A stretch of 40,017 nucleotides of DNA, taken from NCBI GenBank assembly GCA_049325575.1, contig JBMOLK010000287.1:1-40017 (forward strand), written 5' to 3'. The translations under genes were made by a program, and so were the position numbers. The stretch is from JBMOLK01 sp049325575. GTDB lineage: Bacteria; Bacillota; Clostridia; Acetivibrionales; Acetivibrionaceae. The notes beneath the pieces were generated by a model. The model did not search any database. It had not been told where the DNA came from and was given only the letters and a program-made list of their open reading frames with translations. Positions 1-9,923 of the stretch are shown here, in pieces (positions within the stretch are counted from its first letter, which is position 1; every line of letters begins with the position of its first letter).

Positions 1-124
1 CAGTTTTCACTCAACACACATTACCATATACATACATCGGTAAAAATACAGATACTTTACACATAATTATAATAATTATAATCTAAAAGTACTAAAATGT
101 GTATCGAAAAAAAGAACTAAAATG

Positions 125-1360
125 TCAAAATAATCCGTTAAAAAGATTGGCTATTTTTTTAAGGAATCCATACTCCTTTTTAGGCTTGCTTGACTTTTTG
201 TTTTTTGTTTCATTTCCCTTACTGTTTAGCTTCACTCTACTTACAACGTATTTGGCAGTTCCTATGGAAGTCAGAAATTCGGGTTTTGACAACCCCAGTA
301 CTTTGTGGGAAGCCACCCTAGCAGGCAAATCGAATACCTCATATGCCAGCTGCATATTACCATCAACGTAAGATATACCCCCGCCAGCTAATACAACTCC
401 TCCTCCAAAGTCCTTTAGAACACCGGATTTCTCCAGAATTTCCCTGCATAAAGAGAATATTTCATGTACTCTTGCTTCAATGATTTGAATAACTTCAGAC
501 ACCTTTATATTTCTTTTTCTACTTTCATTTATTTCGTTAACAGTTATCTCATGATCATTTTTTATTAGGGACGTGAGTGCCAACTCATACTCTCTCTTGA
601 GTTTGTCCGCTTCATTATAAGGTATTCTTAAACCTATGGATATATCATTTGTTATATGGTCCCCTCCAACAGGTATAGAATCATAAAACACCAGATTTTT
701 GTTCCTGAATACTGATACATTGGTAATTCCCCCACCAACATCAATAAGAACTACTCCCATCTCTTTTTCCTCTGGCGTCAAGGCCACTTCTCCTACTGCA
801 AGAGCCTCGACAATAAAGCCTTCCACTGCCATACCGGCCCTTTCCATACTTTTGACAATATTCTGAACGGAAGTAATTTTACCTACTATAATGTCTGCTT
901 GAACTTCAAGCTTTACTCCGGTCATTCCTGTAGGATCAATTATTTCATCACATCCATCCACTATATACTGCCTGGGAATAACATCAATAACCTGACGGTC
1001 TTGAGGAAGCTCTATATCTTCAGCACCTCTTAATACCCTTTCAATATCCTCATCTGTAACTTCATGATCTTCCCCGCAAATATCAACTATACTTCTATTT
1101 GCTATTATATTAACGTGAGTGCCCATAATATTTACATATGCGGAATCGATTTTAAGATTTGCCAATGCGCTGGCTTTCTCAACACAAGACTTAACAGCAC
1201 CTGAAGTAGAGTCAATATCAACAATAACCCCCTTCTTTACACCGCTGCAAGGCTCCATTGCTTTACCCAGTATTTCAATATCACCGGATCTATTTATCTT
1301 TGCAATCAAAGTACAAATCTTTGATGTACCAATATCAACACAACTTATTATTTCATCCAC
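125..1360 (-). CDS. ftsA: Cell division protein FtsA
   Basis: Actin-like ATPase that anchors the FtsZ ring to the membrane and recruits the later divisome. The 411-residue product opens with the phosphate-binding motif VDIGTSKICTL, contains the second nucleotide-binding motif VVLIDVGGGITNVSVF and the adenosine motif VVLAGGGISY, and ends in a basic linker plus a short amphipathic helix (FLKKIANLFNGLF), the usual membrane-targeting tail. Length is normal for the family. The start is GTG, placed by a GGGAGG box nine bases upstream. It is the last gene in the window of murA'-ftsQ-sbp-ftsA, 82 bases after sbp. ftsZ is expected just past the left edge; the 124 bases left of the stop show no gene. 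Confidence 0.96.
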   Translation of the reverse strand: MDEIISCVDIGTSKICTLIAKINRSGDIEILGKAMEPCSGVKKGVIVDIDSTSGAVKSCVEKASALANLKIDSAYVNIMGTHVNIIANRSIVDICGEDHEVTDEDIERVLRGAEDIELPQDRQVIDVIPRQYIVDGCDEIIDPTGMTGVKLEVQADIIVGKITSVQNIVKSMERAGMAVEGFIVEALAVGEVALTPEEKEMGVVLIDVGGGITNVSVFRNKNLVFYDSIPVGGDHITNDISIGLRIPYNEADKLKREYELALTSLIKNDHEITVNEINESRKRNIKVSEVIQIIEARVHEIFSLCREILEKSGVLKDFGGGVVLAGGGISYVDGNMQLAYEVFDLPARVASHKVLGLSKPEFLTSIGTAKYVVSRVKLNSKGNETKNKKSSKPKKEYGFLKKIANLFNGLF

Positions 1361-1442
1361 TTATGTAAACCTCCCAGGGATAAAGACATACTAACCCAAT
1401 AAGCAGTAGAAGTTCAATATGTCCTACAAACACACATAAAGC

Positions 1443-1808
1443 TTACGCTTCGTTATTATTTAATATATTATCTTTTTTTGAATATTTATTCAATAGGAAT
1501 CTTCGGATAATTGCAAAATTCAAGAACAACCTGTTACCAAAAGCAAAAACTGCAGCCAAATATATTTGTATGCCCAGCTTGTCACCAATATAAGCGAGAC
1601 CGGCAGCTAGAAGAGCATTTCCGAAAAAACCTGAAAGGAAAACCTTCATATCAAACTTTTTTTGCAGCGTAGAAGCTATGCCGCCAAAAACCGAATCTAA
1701 AGCCGCAAGTATAGCAACAGCTACATAACTTGAGTATTGAGCCGGAATATCATATGGAATAAAAATTCCTATAACCAATCCAATTATCAATCCCAATAAA
1801 GGAATCAT
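1443..1808 (-). CDS. sbp: Small basic protein Sbp (DUF1290 family)
   Basis: Integral membrane protein of 121 residues, family DUF1290, found next to ftsQ/ftsA in Firmicutes. Its role is not established; position suggests a division or envelope function. The sequence has an N-terminal hydrophobic helix with the family signature IPLLGLIIGLVIGIFIP, two further hydrophobic stretches, and a basic end of the last helix (NFAIIRRFLLNKYSKK). An AAGGAGG ribosome site lies seven bases before the ATG. Only 16 bases separate it from ftsQ, so the two are co-transcribed. Confidence 0.9.
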   Translation of the reverse strand: MIPLLGLIIGLVIGIFIPYDIPAQYSSYVAVAILAALDSVFGGIASTLQKKFDMKVFLSGFFGNALLAAGLAYIGDKLGIQIYLAAVFAFGNRLFLNFAIIRRFLLNKYSKKDNILNNNEA

Positions 1809-1824
1809 ATTAGCGCCTCCTTAT

Positions 1825-2706
<882 letters not shown>

Positions 2707-2719
2707 TAGACTTACCCCT

Positions 2720-3685
2720 TTAATCTTCCCTTTTGATAATAGCTCCAACTCCTGCAAGTTTACCTTCTATATCCTCATATCCTCTATCTATATGCTTTGT
2801 TCCTCCAATAATGGTCGTACCCTCTGCAGCAAGTGCTGCCAGAACCAATGCAGCTCCTCCCCTTAAGTCTCTTGCACAGACAGTTGCACTGGTCAGCTTC
2901 CTGACACCCTTTATCACAGCCAGCCGGCCTTCCAGCTTTATATCGGCACCCATTCTTAACAGTTCTTCAACATGCTTGTATCTATTCTCAAAAATAGTTT
3001 CAACAATAATACTGGTTCCTCTGGCAATTGACAGCAGTGACACAAACTGTGACTGCATATCGGTGGGGAACCCCGGATAAGGCAATGTCCTTATTATATC
3101 AATTGATCTTGGCCTTGCCGGACCCGATATATGTATTGTATTCCTTTTAGTATTGATCCTGCATCCGCTTTCCCTCAAGTAAGATATAATGGAAGTAATA
3201 TGCTCTGCCGAAACATTCTTAAGAGTAAGGTCACCCCCGGTAATCGCCCCGGCTGTCAAATATGTACCGGCAACTATCCTGTCAGGAATAACTGAATGCT
3301 CTATATTTTTAAGCTTTCTGTTAGAGCCTTTAATCCTTATGACGCTGGTTCCTGCGCCTGTAACATTTGCCCCCATCTCAACAAGGAACTTTTGTAGATC
3401 AATTATTTCCGGTTCCTTGGCAGCATGGCGGATTACAGTCTCTCCTTCAGAGAAAACAGCAGCAAGCATTATGTTCTCGGTGGCTCCTACACTGGGAAAG
3501 TCAAGCTGAATCTCACATCCCTTGATTTTATCAACTTCACAGTATAAAAACCCGTGATGAGCATCATGTACTTTGACCCCCATCTTTCTAAGAGCCTTTA
3601 TATGTAAATCTATCGGTCTCGGGCCTATTTCACACCCACCCGGGTATGTAATTCTATTGGCACATAAAACCCATACTCCATCATT
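2720..3685 (-). pseudogene. murA: 5'-truncated murA (UDP-GlcNAc 1-carboxyvinyltransferase)
   Basis: MurA makes the first committed peptidoglycan precursor from UDP-GlcNAc and PEP. Family members are about 420 residues; here the open frame is 322 codons and recognisable similarity starts only at NRITYPGGCEIGPRPIDLH, just before the catalytic cysteine loop (Cys codon 3632-3634). A TAA at 3686-3688 closes the frame upstream, and no ATG, GTG or TTG lies in frame before the ATG at 3583. A product from 3583 would be 287 residues and lack the catalytic Cys; either way the N-terminal Lys-Asn active-site pair is gone. The rest is intact, including PGFPTDMQSQ and the DLRGGAALVLAA segment. Probably a decaying copy whose job is covered by a paralogue elsewhere, though an assembly deletion is possible. 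Confidence 0.85.
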
Positions 3686-3711
3686 TTATCACTTCAAAAA
3701 AAACGTATCAA
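3683..3711 (-). promoter_or_regulatory. Near-consensus sigma-A promoter at the murA break
   Basis: On the minus strand TTGATA (3711-3706), a spacer of exactly 17 bases, then TAAAAT (3688-3683), with a TG one base before the -10. Transcription would begin around 3676, inside the first recognisable murA codons, and would run into ftsQ-sbp-ftsA. Confidence 0.65.
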
Positions 3712-3770
3712 ATGTTTTTTTAGGGAAATACTTCCCTATAAAAATATATGTACATATGCAAGGTTCTTTA

Positions 3771-3779
3771 TGTTATAAT
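3771..3779 (+). promoter_or_regulatory. Extended -10 promoter of murT
   Basis: TG-T-TATAAT at 3771-3779 is a perfect extended -10. The -35 region 17 bases upstream (TACATA) is weak, as is common for extended -10 promoters. The predicted leader to the murT ATG is about 60 bases. Confidence 0.55.
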
Positions 3780-3843
3780 TTTAAAGATATTATGCTTTAA
3801 CTTTTTTAATTTATATAAATCTAACTATAAAGCAGGGGTACGC

Positions 3844-5247
3844 ATGAATTTAAGACTTACTTTTACCATAATAGTTACTAAGCTTCTAGTTTCTGTTCTA
3901 AGGCTTCTTAAGAGGGGAGGAACTACTCTTCCGGGAAAAGTCGCGCAAAAGCTCTATCCTGATATTATAAAGGTTATCTCTGCCGGTTTTAAAGTCATAA
4001 TGGTTACCGGAACCAATGGTAAAACAACTACTACCCGCATTATAGGCCAGGTATTAAAGGAAAACGGAATGGAATACGTCACAAATAAGTCTGGCGCAAA
4101 CCTGGTAAGCGGTGTTATTACTACATTTATAGATTCGGTAAATATCTTTGGAAAAGGTAAAGCTTCAACTGCATTAATTGAGGTTGACGAGGCGGCCTTT
4201 AATATAGTAACAAATTATGTGCAGCCTGATGTTCTGGTTGTTACAAACTTTTTCAGGGATCAGCTTGACCGCTACGGTGAGCTTTACTCTACCTTAAACG
4301 GCGTAAGATCGGGTATTGAGAAGTCGCCTAAAACCAAGCTTGTGTTAAATTCGGATGACTCATTATGTGCATCCCTTGGAAGAAATATTGATAGGGAAGT
4401 CATCTATTACGGCTTTTCAAAAGAGGCCTATGAAAGTACCGAAAAGTCCATAAATTCCGATGCCATGTTCTGCATTTACTGTAAAAGTAAATATGAGTAT
4501 ACAAATCAGGTATATGGTCACCTGGGAGGTTTTTCATGCTTAAATTGCGGCTACAAGCGCCCGCCTTCACAGGTAACCTGCCTTAAGATTGATGAACTGA
4601 CAAGTTCTTATTCCAATATAATATTTTCAATGAGTAATTTAAATGACTATAAAGAGCCCTTAACATACAATGCAAAGATAAACCTTCCGGGGCTCTACAA
4701 CGTATACAATTCGCTGGCGGCAGCTTCCCTGGGATATCTTCTTGATATGCCCGGCGGTAGTATTGTAAAGGCTTTGGAAAGCTTTGAGTGCGGTTTTGGG
4801 AGAATGGAAACAATTATAACTGAAGGCAAAAATATTAAGTTGATTCTTGTTAAAAACCCAACGGGTTTCAATCAGGTGCTAAGTTATCTTCTAACTGAAG
4901 ATAAGAGTACACAGATTGCTTTTCTCATTAATGACAAACTGGCTGACGGTACTGATATATCCTGGCTTTGGGATGTTGACTTCGAAAAGCTTATGGAAAT
5001 ACAGGAAATAGCGGGAACCTTCTATACTTCAGGGATTCGTGCGGAAGACATGGCAGTCAGGCTTAAATACGCAGGCGTGTACAGTAATAAAATTCAAATT
5101 GTCAAAGACTACGAGGAGCTTATAAACAAAGGGCTCTCCGGGACAAAAGAGGGTCACAGCTTCTATATACTGCCCACATATACTGCAATGCTTGATATAA
5201 GAAATCTTCTTAAGAAGAAATACGGTCTAAAGGAGTTCTGGAAATAG
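3844..5247 (+). CDS. murT: Lipid II isoglutaminyl synthase, ligase subunit MurT
   Basis: With GatD it amidates the alpha-carboxyl of D-glutamate in the lipid II stem peptide, using glutamine-derived ammonia and ATP. The 467-residue product has the Mur-ligase P-loop TGTNGKTT at residues 55-62, a central Mur domain (VTNFFRDQLDRYGE near 134-147) and a four-cysteine zinc ribbon at Cys210, 213, 232 and 235 that is specific to MurT. The C-terminal DUF1727 part follows, with VKNPTGFNQVL. The start chosen is ATG 3844 behind a GGGG box; the frame is open back to 3748, but that extension has no family similarity. It is followed by gatD with a one-base gap, as expected for obligate partners. Confidence 0.93.
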   Translation: MNLRLTFTIIVTKLLVSVLRLLKRGGTTLPGKVAQKLYPDIIKVISAGFKVIMVTGTNGKTTTTRIIGQVLKENGMEYVTNKSGANLVSGVITTFIDSVNIFGKGKASTALIEVDEAAFNIVTNYVQPDVLVVTNFFRDQLDRYGELYSTLNGVRSGIEKSPKTKLVLNSDDSLCASLGRNIDREVIYYGFSKEAYESTEKSINSDAMFCIYCKSKYEYTNQVYGHLGGFSCLNCGYKRPPSQVTCLKIDELTSSYSNIIFSMSNLNDYKEPLTYNAKINLPGLYNVYNSLAAASLGYLLDMPGGSIVKALESFECGFGRMETIITEGKNIKLILVKNPTGFNQVLSYLLTEDKSTQIAFLINDKLADGTDISWLWDVDFEKLMEIQEIAGTFYTSGIRAEDMAVRLKYAGVYSNKIQIVKDYEELINKGLSGTKEGHSFYILPTYTAMLDIRNLLKKKYGLKEFWK

Positions 5248-5248
5248 T

Positions 5249-5995
5249 ATGTATGAGTTAAATATTTGCCACTTATACCCTGACCTTTTAAACCTGTATG
5301 GTGACAGGGGAAATATTATAGCCTTAAAAAAGCGGTGCCAATGGCGAGGTATTAACATCAACATTTCCAACATAACCCTTGGCGATAAATTTGATGCAGA
5401 GAGTTATGACATTATATTTTTAGGCGGCGGTCAGGATTATGAACAGGAAATAATCCAGGATGACGTAATGAATGAAAAAGGAAACGAAATCAGAAATGCT
5501 GTTAATAATGATAAAGTTTTTCTGGCTATCTGCGGAGGATACCAGCTTCTCGGCAATTACTACAAGACTTGGGATGGTAAAGAAATCACCTTTTTAGGAG
5601 CTCTTGACCTCTTCACTATAGGGGGCAAGAAAAGAATGATAGGAAACTTTGTCTTTGAGTGTGATTTTCTCATGAGTGAAAACTTTGACGGGAAAGTGGT
5701 AGGCTTTGAGAATCATTCAGGAAGAACCTATCTTGGACCTGATGTAAAGCCCCTTGGCAAGATTATAAAAGGCTATGGAAATAATGGTGAAGATAACTAT
5801 GAAGGAGCAATCTACAAAAATGTTTACTGCTCCTATTCCCATGGAAGTCTGCTTCCTAAAAACCCGGCATTCGCAGACCACCTGATTTCCCTGGCCCTAA
5901 AGCAAAAATACAAGGACTTTGTTTCTCTTCAGTGCCTTAATGATGAGTTTGAGGAGCTGGCTCACAATACCATGATTAAAAGAATTATAGGGTAA
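5249..5995 (+). CDS. gatD: Lipid II isoglutaminyl synthase, glutaminase subunit GatD
   Basis: Class I glutamine amidotransferase (CobB/CobQ-like) that releases ammonia for MurT. The 248-residue product shows the nucleophile elbow AICGGYQLLG with Cys95 and the catalytic histidine in SYSHGSLLP (His198). Family length is about 240-250, so it is complete. AAGGAG lies inside the end of murT, 13 bases before this ATG. Convergent with the TPR gene that follows. Confidence 0.93.
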   Translation: MYELNICHLYPDLLNLYGDRGNIIALKKRCQWRGININISNITLGDKFDAESYDIIFLGGGQDYEQEIIQDDVMNEKGNEIRNAVNNDKVFLAICGGYQLLGNYYKTWDGKEITFLGALDLFTIGGKKRMIGNFVFECDFLMSENFDGKVVGFENHSGRTYLGPDVKPLGKIIKGYGNNGEDNYEGAIYKNVYCSYSHGSLLPKNPAFADHLISLALKQKYKDFVSLQCLNDEFEELAHNTMIKRIIG

Positions 5996-6010
5996 ACGGA
6001 AGCATTCCGT
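5996..6010. terminator. Short hairpin between convergent genes
   Basis: ACGGAA-GCA-TTCCGT forms a six-base-pair stem in the 17-base gap between gatD and the convergent TPR gene. There is no clear T tract, so it is only a candidate bidirectional terminator. Confidence 0.35.
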
Positions 6011-6012
6011 CC

Positions 6013-8742
6013 TTATGCATCATACCCTAACTCTAATGCTCTTTCATAACACTCCTGTGCTTCTTCGTTTTCATCCAGGATTCTTAAAAGCTCGGATTTT
6101 GAATAATAGGCTTCGGCATACTTTGGGTTTATCTCTATAGCCTTATTAAAAGAACATAAAGCCTGTTCCATGTTTTCAAGACACATGTATGCCTTTCCTA
6201 TTCCAACATATGCAGCCCCGTATTCAGGATAGAGATCTACAGCTTTCTCATAATTGGATATTGCACGGTCAAATTCATTTAACATAAGCTGTGCATTAGC
6301 CATGTTGTAATAGTATTCCGGCTGTTTGAAGTTTAAATCTATAGCTTTTTCAAAATAAGCTGCTGCATCATCAAAGCAGCCAAAAAACCCTAACACTTTC
6401 CCCTTGTTATTATAAACATCAGCATTATCAGGTGAAATCTCTATTGCCTTGTCACAGCACATTAGAGCTTTCTCCATATCGTTTAAAGCCATACTTACCT
6501 GTGATTTTCCAATATATGAATATATATAATCAGGGTTTAGACTTATAGCCCGGTCGTAAAATATATTACTATTATCAAAATTTCCTATTAGATAATGAAG
6601 GTGTGCAATAGCCGAATAACACTCTACAAACTCTGGCCACAAGTTGATAGCTTTATTGTAGTTTTCCAGTGCGCCTTCCAAATCCCCAATGTATTTAAGA
6701 GCATTACCCTTACTGTAATAAGCAAATGAGTTACTATCATCCAGCTCCAGCACTTTGTCAAAATAGCATAAGGATTCTTCGAAATGGCCTAAATGATAAA
6801 GAATATATCCCTTGCCGTAATAAGCATCAACCAATTCCGGGTCAAGCTCCATGGCTTTCTCGCACAATAAGATTGCTTCATCATACTGTCCCAACGCAAA
6901 CAGGGTGCTTGCCTTCTTCTCATAAACGAAGGCATCTTCAGGGTCATTTTCCAAATAATGATCGTAACATTCAGTGGCTTCCTTGTATCTTCCCATTAGC
7001 CTTAATGCTTGAGCCTTATCATAATATACAGCATAAAACTCTGGATCCATTTGGATTAATTTATCATATAGCTGTATGGATTCTTCCAGCTTTCCCAACT
7101 GTGTAAATATCAATGCCTTTGTATAATATCCGTCAGTATAATTATGGTCTATACTAACAGCTTTATCGCAGCACTCCAGGGCTTCCTTGTGATTTCCCAA
7201 AGCGTACAGTGACTTGGCTTTGCTGATATAGACAATTGGATAATCCTGAACATTTTGGATATACTCATCATAGCATTTTATAGACTGCTCGTAATCCCCC
7301 TTGTTTCTTAGTACTTCTCCCTTGTAGTAGTAGATTACATTATAATCAGGATCAATACTAAGAGCTTCTTCGAGACATTTAAGTGCTTCTTCATACTTTT
7401 CCTGTCTGAAATATGCATTACTTTTCTTAGTATAAGCCCTGACCTCCTTGCCATCTTTACCAATTAAAGTATCACAACAGTCTATGGCCTCATCGTACTC
7501 TTCCATTGCCATTAGAATATCAAATCTTTCAAATCTGGCTTCTTTGGATTCAGGATATAAACTTATATATTTATCAATATAAGGAAGTGCCTCTTCATAT
7601 CTTTCCAGGTTCTTAAGGGTTACCCCTTTATAATATCCGGCTATATCAGAATATTCCTCAAACCGTGTTAGCCTGTCAAAAAGTTTAAGAGCATCCTCAT
7701 GCTTATACATATCGTTTAGAAGCAAACCCTTCCTGTATAAGGCATCTGGAAGTTCCGGCTTTAATCCAAGAGCTTTTTCACAGGTTTCAATCCCTTCATC
7801 CAATCTCCACATATAGTGCAGGATCTCTGCTTTCTCCACATAGGCCTGGACATAGTATTGATTGACCTGGATAGCCCTATCATAGCAACTTAACGCTTCT
7901 TCAAGCCTGCTAAGCTTCTTTAGGAGATTGGCTTTGTTAAAAAAAACAAGAGCATACTCCGGGTCTTTCTCAATAGCCCTGTCATAATACTTTAGTGCCT
8001 CTTCAGTTTTGCCCAAACTCTCTAAGGACACTGCAATACCATTTAAGGGGTGTAATAACTCCTTATCAATTTCCAAAGCCTTTTCATAACTTGAAATTGA
8101 CTCTTCCACCAGCTCATTTTTATCAGTGGATCTTCCGAGATAATAAAGTGAAGCTCCCTTTTTATCATAAATTTTCGCATTTTGCGGATTAACTTCAAGG
8201 GCTTTATTGAAGCACTCTATAGCTTTAAGGTACTCACCTTTTTTCTCCAGTATCTTTCCCTTATGGAAGTAAGTATTCTCTATGTCTATATCATCCTCCA
8301 AATCAATTTGGGAAAGTGTATCAAATATCTCCAGAGCACTATCATATTCTTCCAAATCATACAGAAGTTTTGCCAGAGGAATCAAATAAAAAACTTTGTT
8401 ATCCAGCTCTACAGCTTTTCTGTAATTCCACAACGCATCCTCGTGCATGTTTAAGTATTTAAGGCTTTCGGCTTTTATAAAGAATATCTCTGAAGGATTG
8501 TCCGGCTTAAGTTCCAAAGCACTATTACAGAGTTTTAATGCTTCATCATATTCTTCAACTATGACCAATGCATATCCAAGGCTTATATAAGCTGTAAAGC
8601 AGTATTTATCCAAATCTCTCGCCATTTTATAATACTTTGTAGACTCCAGATGGTGATTACTTAAAAAAAGTTTATCTCCCTGCTTTATTAACTGCTCAAC
8701 CTTTCTTTTCTTATTATTAAATAATGCATCGAAAACTCCCAA
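6013..8742 (-). CDS. Large tetratricopeptide-repeat protein
   Basis: A ~909-residue protein built almost entirely of about 25 tandem 34-residue TPR units; many carry the core pattern A-Y-x-x-x-G-x-x-L-x-x-x-G-x-x-x-E-A-L and end in P. After a short basic N-terminus (FDALFNNKKRKVEQLIKQGD) the repeats run to the C-terminus. There is no signal peptide, membrane helix or enzymatic domain, so it is probably a cytoplasmic scaffold. The start is unclear: a TTG at 8751 abuts the AAGGAAGG site, whereas the in-frame TTG at 8742 has nine bases of spacing, so I use 8742. It appears to be a single-gene unit; its partners cannot be deduced from position. Confidence 0.88.
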   Translation of the reverse strand: MGVFDALFNNKKRKVEQLIKQGDKLFLSNHHLESTKYYKMARDLDKYCFTAYISLGYALVIVEEYDEALKLCNSALELKPDNPSEIFFIKAESLKYLNMHEDALWNYRKAVELDNKVFYLIPLAKLLYDLEEYDSALEIFDTLSQIDLEDDIDIENTYFHKGKILEKKGEYLKAIECFNKALEVNPQNAKIYDKKGASLYYLGRSTDKNELVEESISSYEKALEIDKELLHPLNGIAVSLESLGKTEEALKYYDRAIEKDPEYALVFFNKANLLKKLSRLEEALSCYDRAIQVNQYYVQAYVEKAEILHYMWRLDEGIETCEKALGLKPELPDALYRKGLLLNDMYKHEDALKLFDRLTRFEEYSDIAGYYKGVTLKNLERYEEALPYIDKYISLYPESKEARFERFDILMAMEEYDEAIDCCDTLIGKDGKEVRAYTKKSNAYFRQEKYEEALKCLEEALSIDPDYNVIYYYKGEVLRNKGDYEQSIKCYDEYIQNVQDYPIVYISKAKSLYALGNHKEALECCDKAVSIDHNYTDGYYTKALIFTQLGKLEESIQLYDKLIQMDPEFYAVYYDKAQALRLMGRYKEATECYDHYLENDPEDAFVYEKKASTLFALGQYDEAILLCEKAMELDPELVDAYYGKGYILYHLGHFEESLCYFDKVLELDDSNSFAYYSKGNALKYIGDLEGALENYNKAINLWPEFVECYSAIAHLHYLIGNFDNSNIFYDRAISLNPDYIYSYIGKSQVSMALNDMEKALMCCDKAIEISPDNADVYNNKGKVLGFFGCFDDAAAYFEKAIDLNFKQPEYYYNMANAQLMLNEFDRAISNYEKAVDLYPEYGAAYVGIGKAYMCLENMEQALCSFNKAIEINPKYAEAYYSKSELLRILDENEEAQECYERALELGYDA

Positions 8743-8780
8743 TCCCAACAACCTTCCTTTATCTATGAATTTAATCCCAA

Positions 8781-8808
8781 ACTATACAATAGTCTAATCC
8801 TTAGTAAA
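8781..8808 (-). promoter_or_regulatory. Possible promoter of the TPR gene
   Basis: Minus strand TTTACT (8808-8803), 16-base spacer, TATAGT (8786-8781), about 35 bases upstream of the TPR start. Two mismatches in the -35 keep this tentative. Confidence 0.35.
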
Positions 8809-8955
8809 ATCATTTCTTCATCATTTACCATAAGTTTGGTTCCAACGTGAGAGTGCTTATTTAATGATACCATTTAAACATATTATTAGAAACCTTAAAA
8901 TATATTTTTTTTGGAAATCCAGTTGTGTTGTCCATTAAAGACCGGGCCCCCATAT

Positions 8956-8991
8956 AAAAGGACTGCCTCCTGTTAAGTTTAAGGCAGCCCT
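8956..8991 (-). terminator. Rho-independent terminator of the lipoprotein gene
   Basis: Ten-base-pair stem (8959-8968 with 8982-8991, one G-T pair read on the minus strand) and a 13-base loop, followed on the minus strand by TTTTAT. It lies 65 bases after the lipoprotein stop. The remaining part of the 8752-9055 gap shows only AT-rich sequence and the possible TPR promoter. Confidence 0.7.
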
Positions 8992-9055
8992 TCTATATAT
9001 AAATCTAAATGATAAAGCATTATTAAATTAATTGTCTGCTCTTGGTTCGGTTTCC

Positions 9056-9706
9056 TTAATTGAAATGAAAAAGGGAATAATTAAACTCTATGTCCCTATT
9101 AAATGTATTTTCAAAGCTTATTAATCCAGTTTTCTCTTTAAAAACTCTAACCTCCCTATATACTCCACCAGGCATATGTTCTACATCTCCTGTATACTGA
9201 ACCTTTATCGTCTTTCCGTCTTGATCATTTTCCTTTATCTCCAGAATCTCGGCATTGATTTGGGTGTTTACTCCATCTATTGCAGCTTTTTGGGTCCACG
9301 TATTTCCCTTGCTGATAGGCTCCTTTAAAACGATAAGCTCCTTGATTTTGTGCGGAAGCTTCTCTCCCTTCACAACTACTTCCTTTACATTGTCACCTGA
9401 AAAGATATACCTCAAACTAACATTAAAATCTCCCTTTGCCTCGCCGCCTGACATATCTGCAACCTTACCGTTTATAGTATATTCCACTTTTCCGTCAGCC
9501 GTGTTTTCTATCTTATCAAGCTTTACTGTATGTCCGTACTCAGCAAAACCGTTGTATATCCATTCTGTTCCGACCTTGTCAGGAAAGTAGGACACATATT
9601 GGGTTAAGCTGCTTACCTTATCCTTATCTTCACCTGTATCCCAACAAGCTGTCAAACTCATATAAAGAACAACTGCAGTAAAAACACTCAAAAGCTTTCT
9701 CATCAT
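9056..9706 (-). CDS. Predicted lipoprotein, unknown function
   Basis: A 216-residue product with a lipoprotein signal: basic start MMRKLL, hydrophobic core, and lipobox L-T-A-C with the lipidated Cys at position 21. The mature part has GTEWIYNGFAEYGHTVKLD and alternating polar/hydrophobic strands, suggesting a beta-rich extracytoplasmic domain. I recognise no catalytic motif or named family. AGGAGG lies nine bases before the ATG. It follows the SigY-like operon on the same strand but is separated by 217 bases that contain a terminator-like hairpin, so it may be transcribed separately. Confidence 0.75.
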   Translation of the reverse strand: MMRKLLSVFTAVVLYMSLTACWDTGEDKDKVSSLTQYVSYFPDKVGTEWIYNGFAEYGHTVKLDKIENTADGKVEYTINGKVADMSGGEAKGDFNVSLRYIFSGDNVKEVVVKGEKLPHKIKELIVLKEPISKGNTWTQKAAIDGVNTQINAEILEIKENDQDGKTIKVQYTGDVEHMPGGVYREVRVFKEKTGLISFENTFNRDIEFNYSLFHFN

Positions 9707-9849
9707 AAAATACTCCCTCCTTTTAAGTTGCTATAAAATTAACTATTCTAAAAGTAAGATGCAATCTTCCATATCATATTAACTTCTTATTATAATAGAC
9801 TTCATTTATATGAATTTTGTTTCAATCTTGGAATTGAAATTTTTATATA

Positions 9850-9875
9850 GAAAATGAGTACAAAAATGTACTCAT
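9850..9875 (-). terminator. Terminator downstream of the sigma-Y-like operon
   Basis: A perfect nine-base-pair stem (9854-9862 with 9867-9875) around a four-base loop, followed on the minus strand by TTTTC. It lies about 50 bases after the permease stop and would end the operon before the lipoprotein gene. Confidence 0.6.
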
Positions 9876-9923
9876 GCTTACATGTTTCATAGCTGCCTAC
9901 TATAACTTTTTAATTTCTATATG

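Noticed and set aside
3748..3843. Longer MurT starting at 3748
   Set aside because: The extension covers the likely promoter and lacks similarity; ATG 3844 has a ribosome site.
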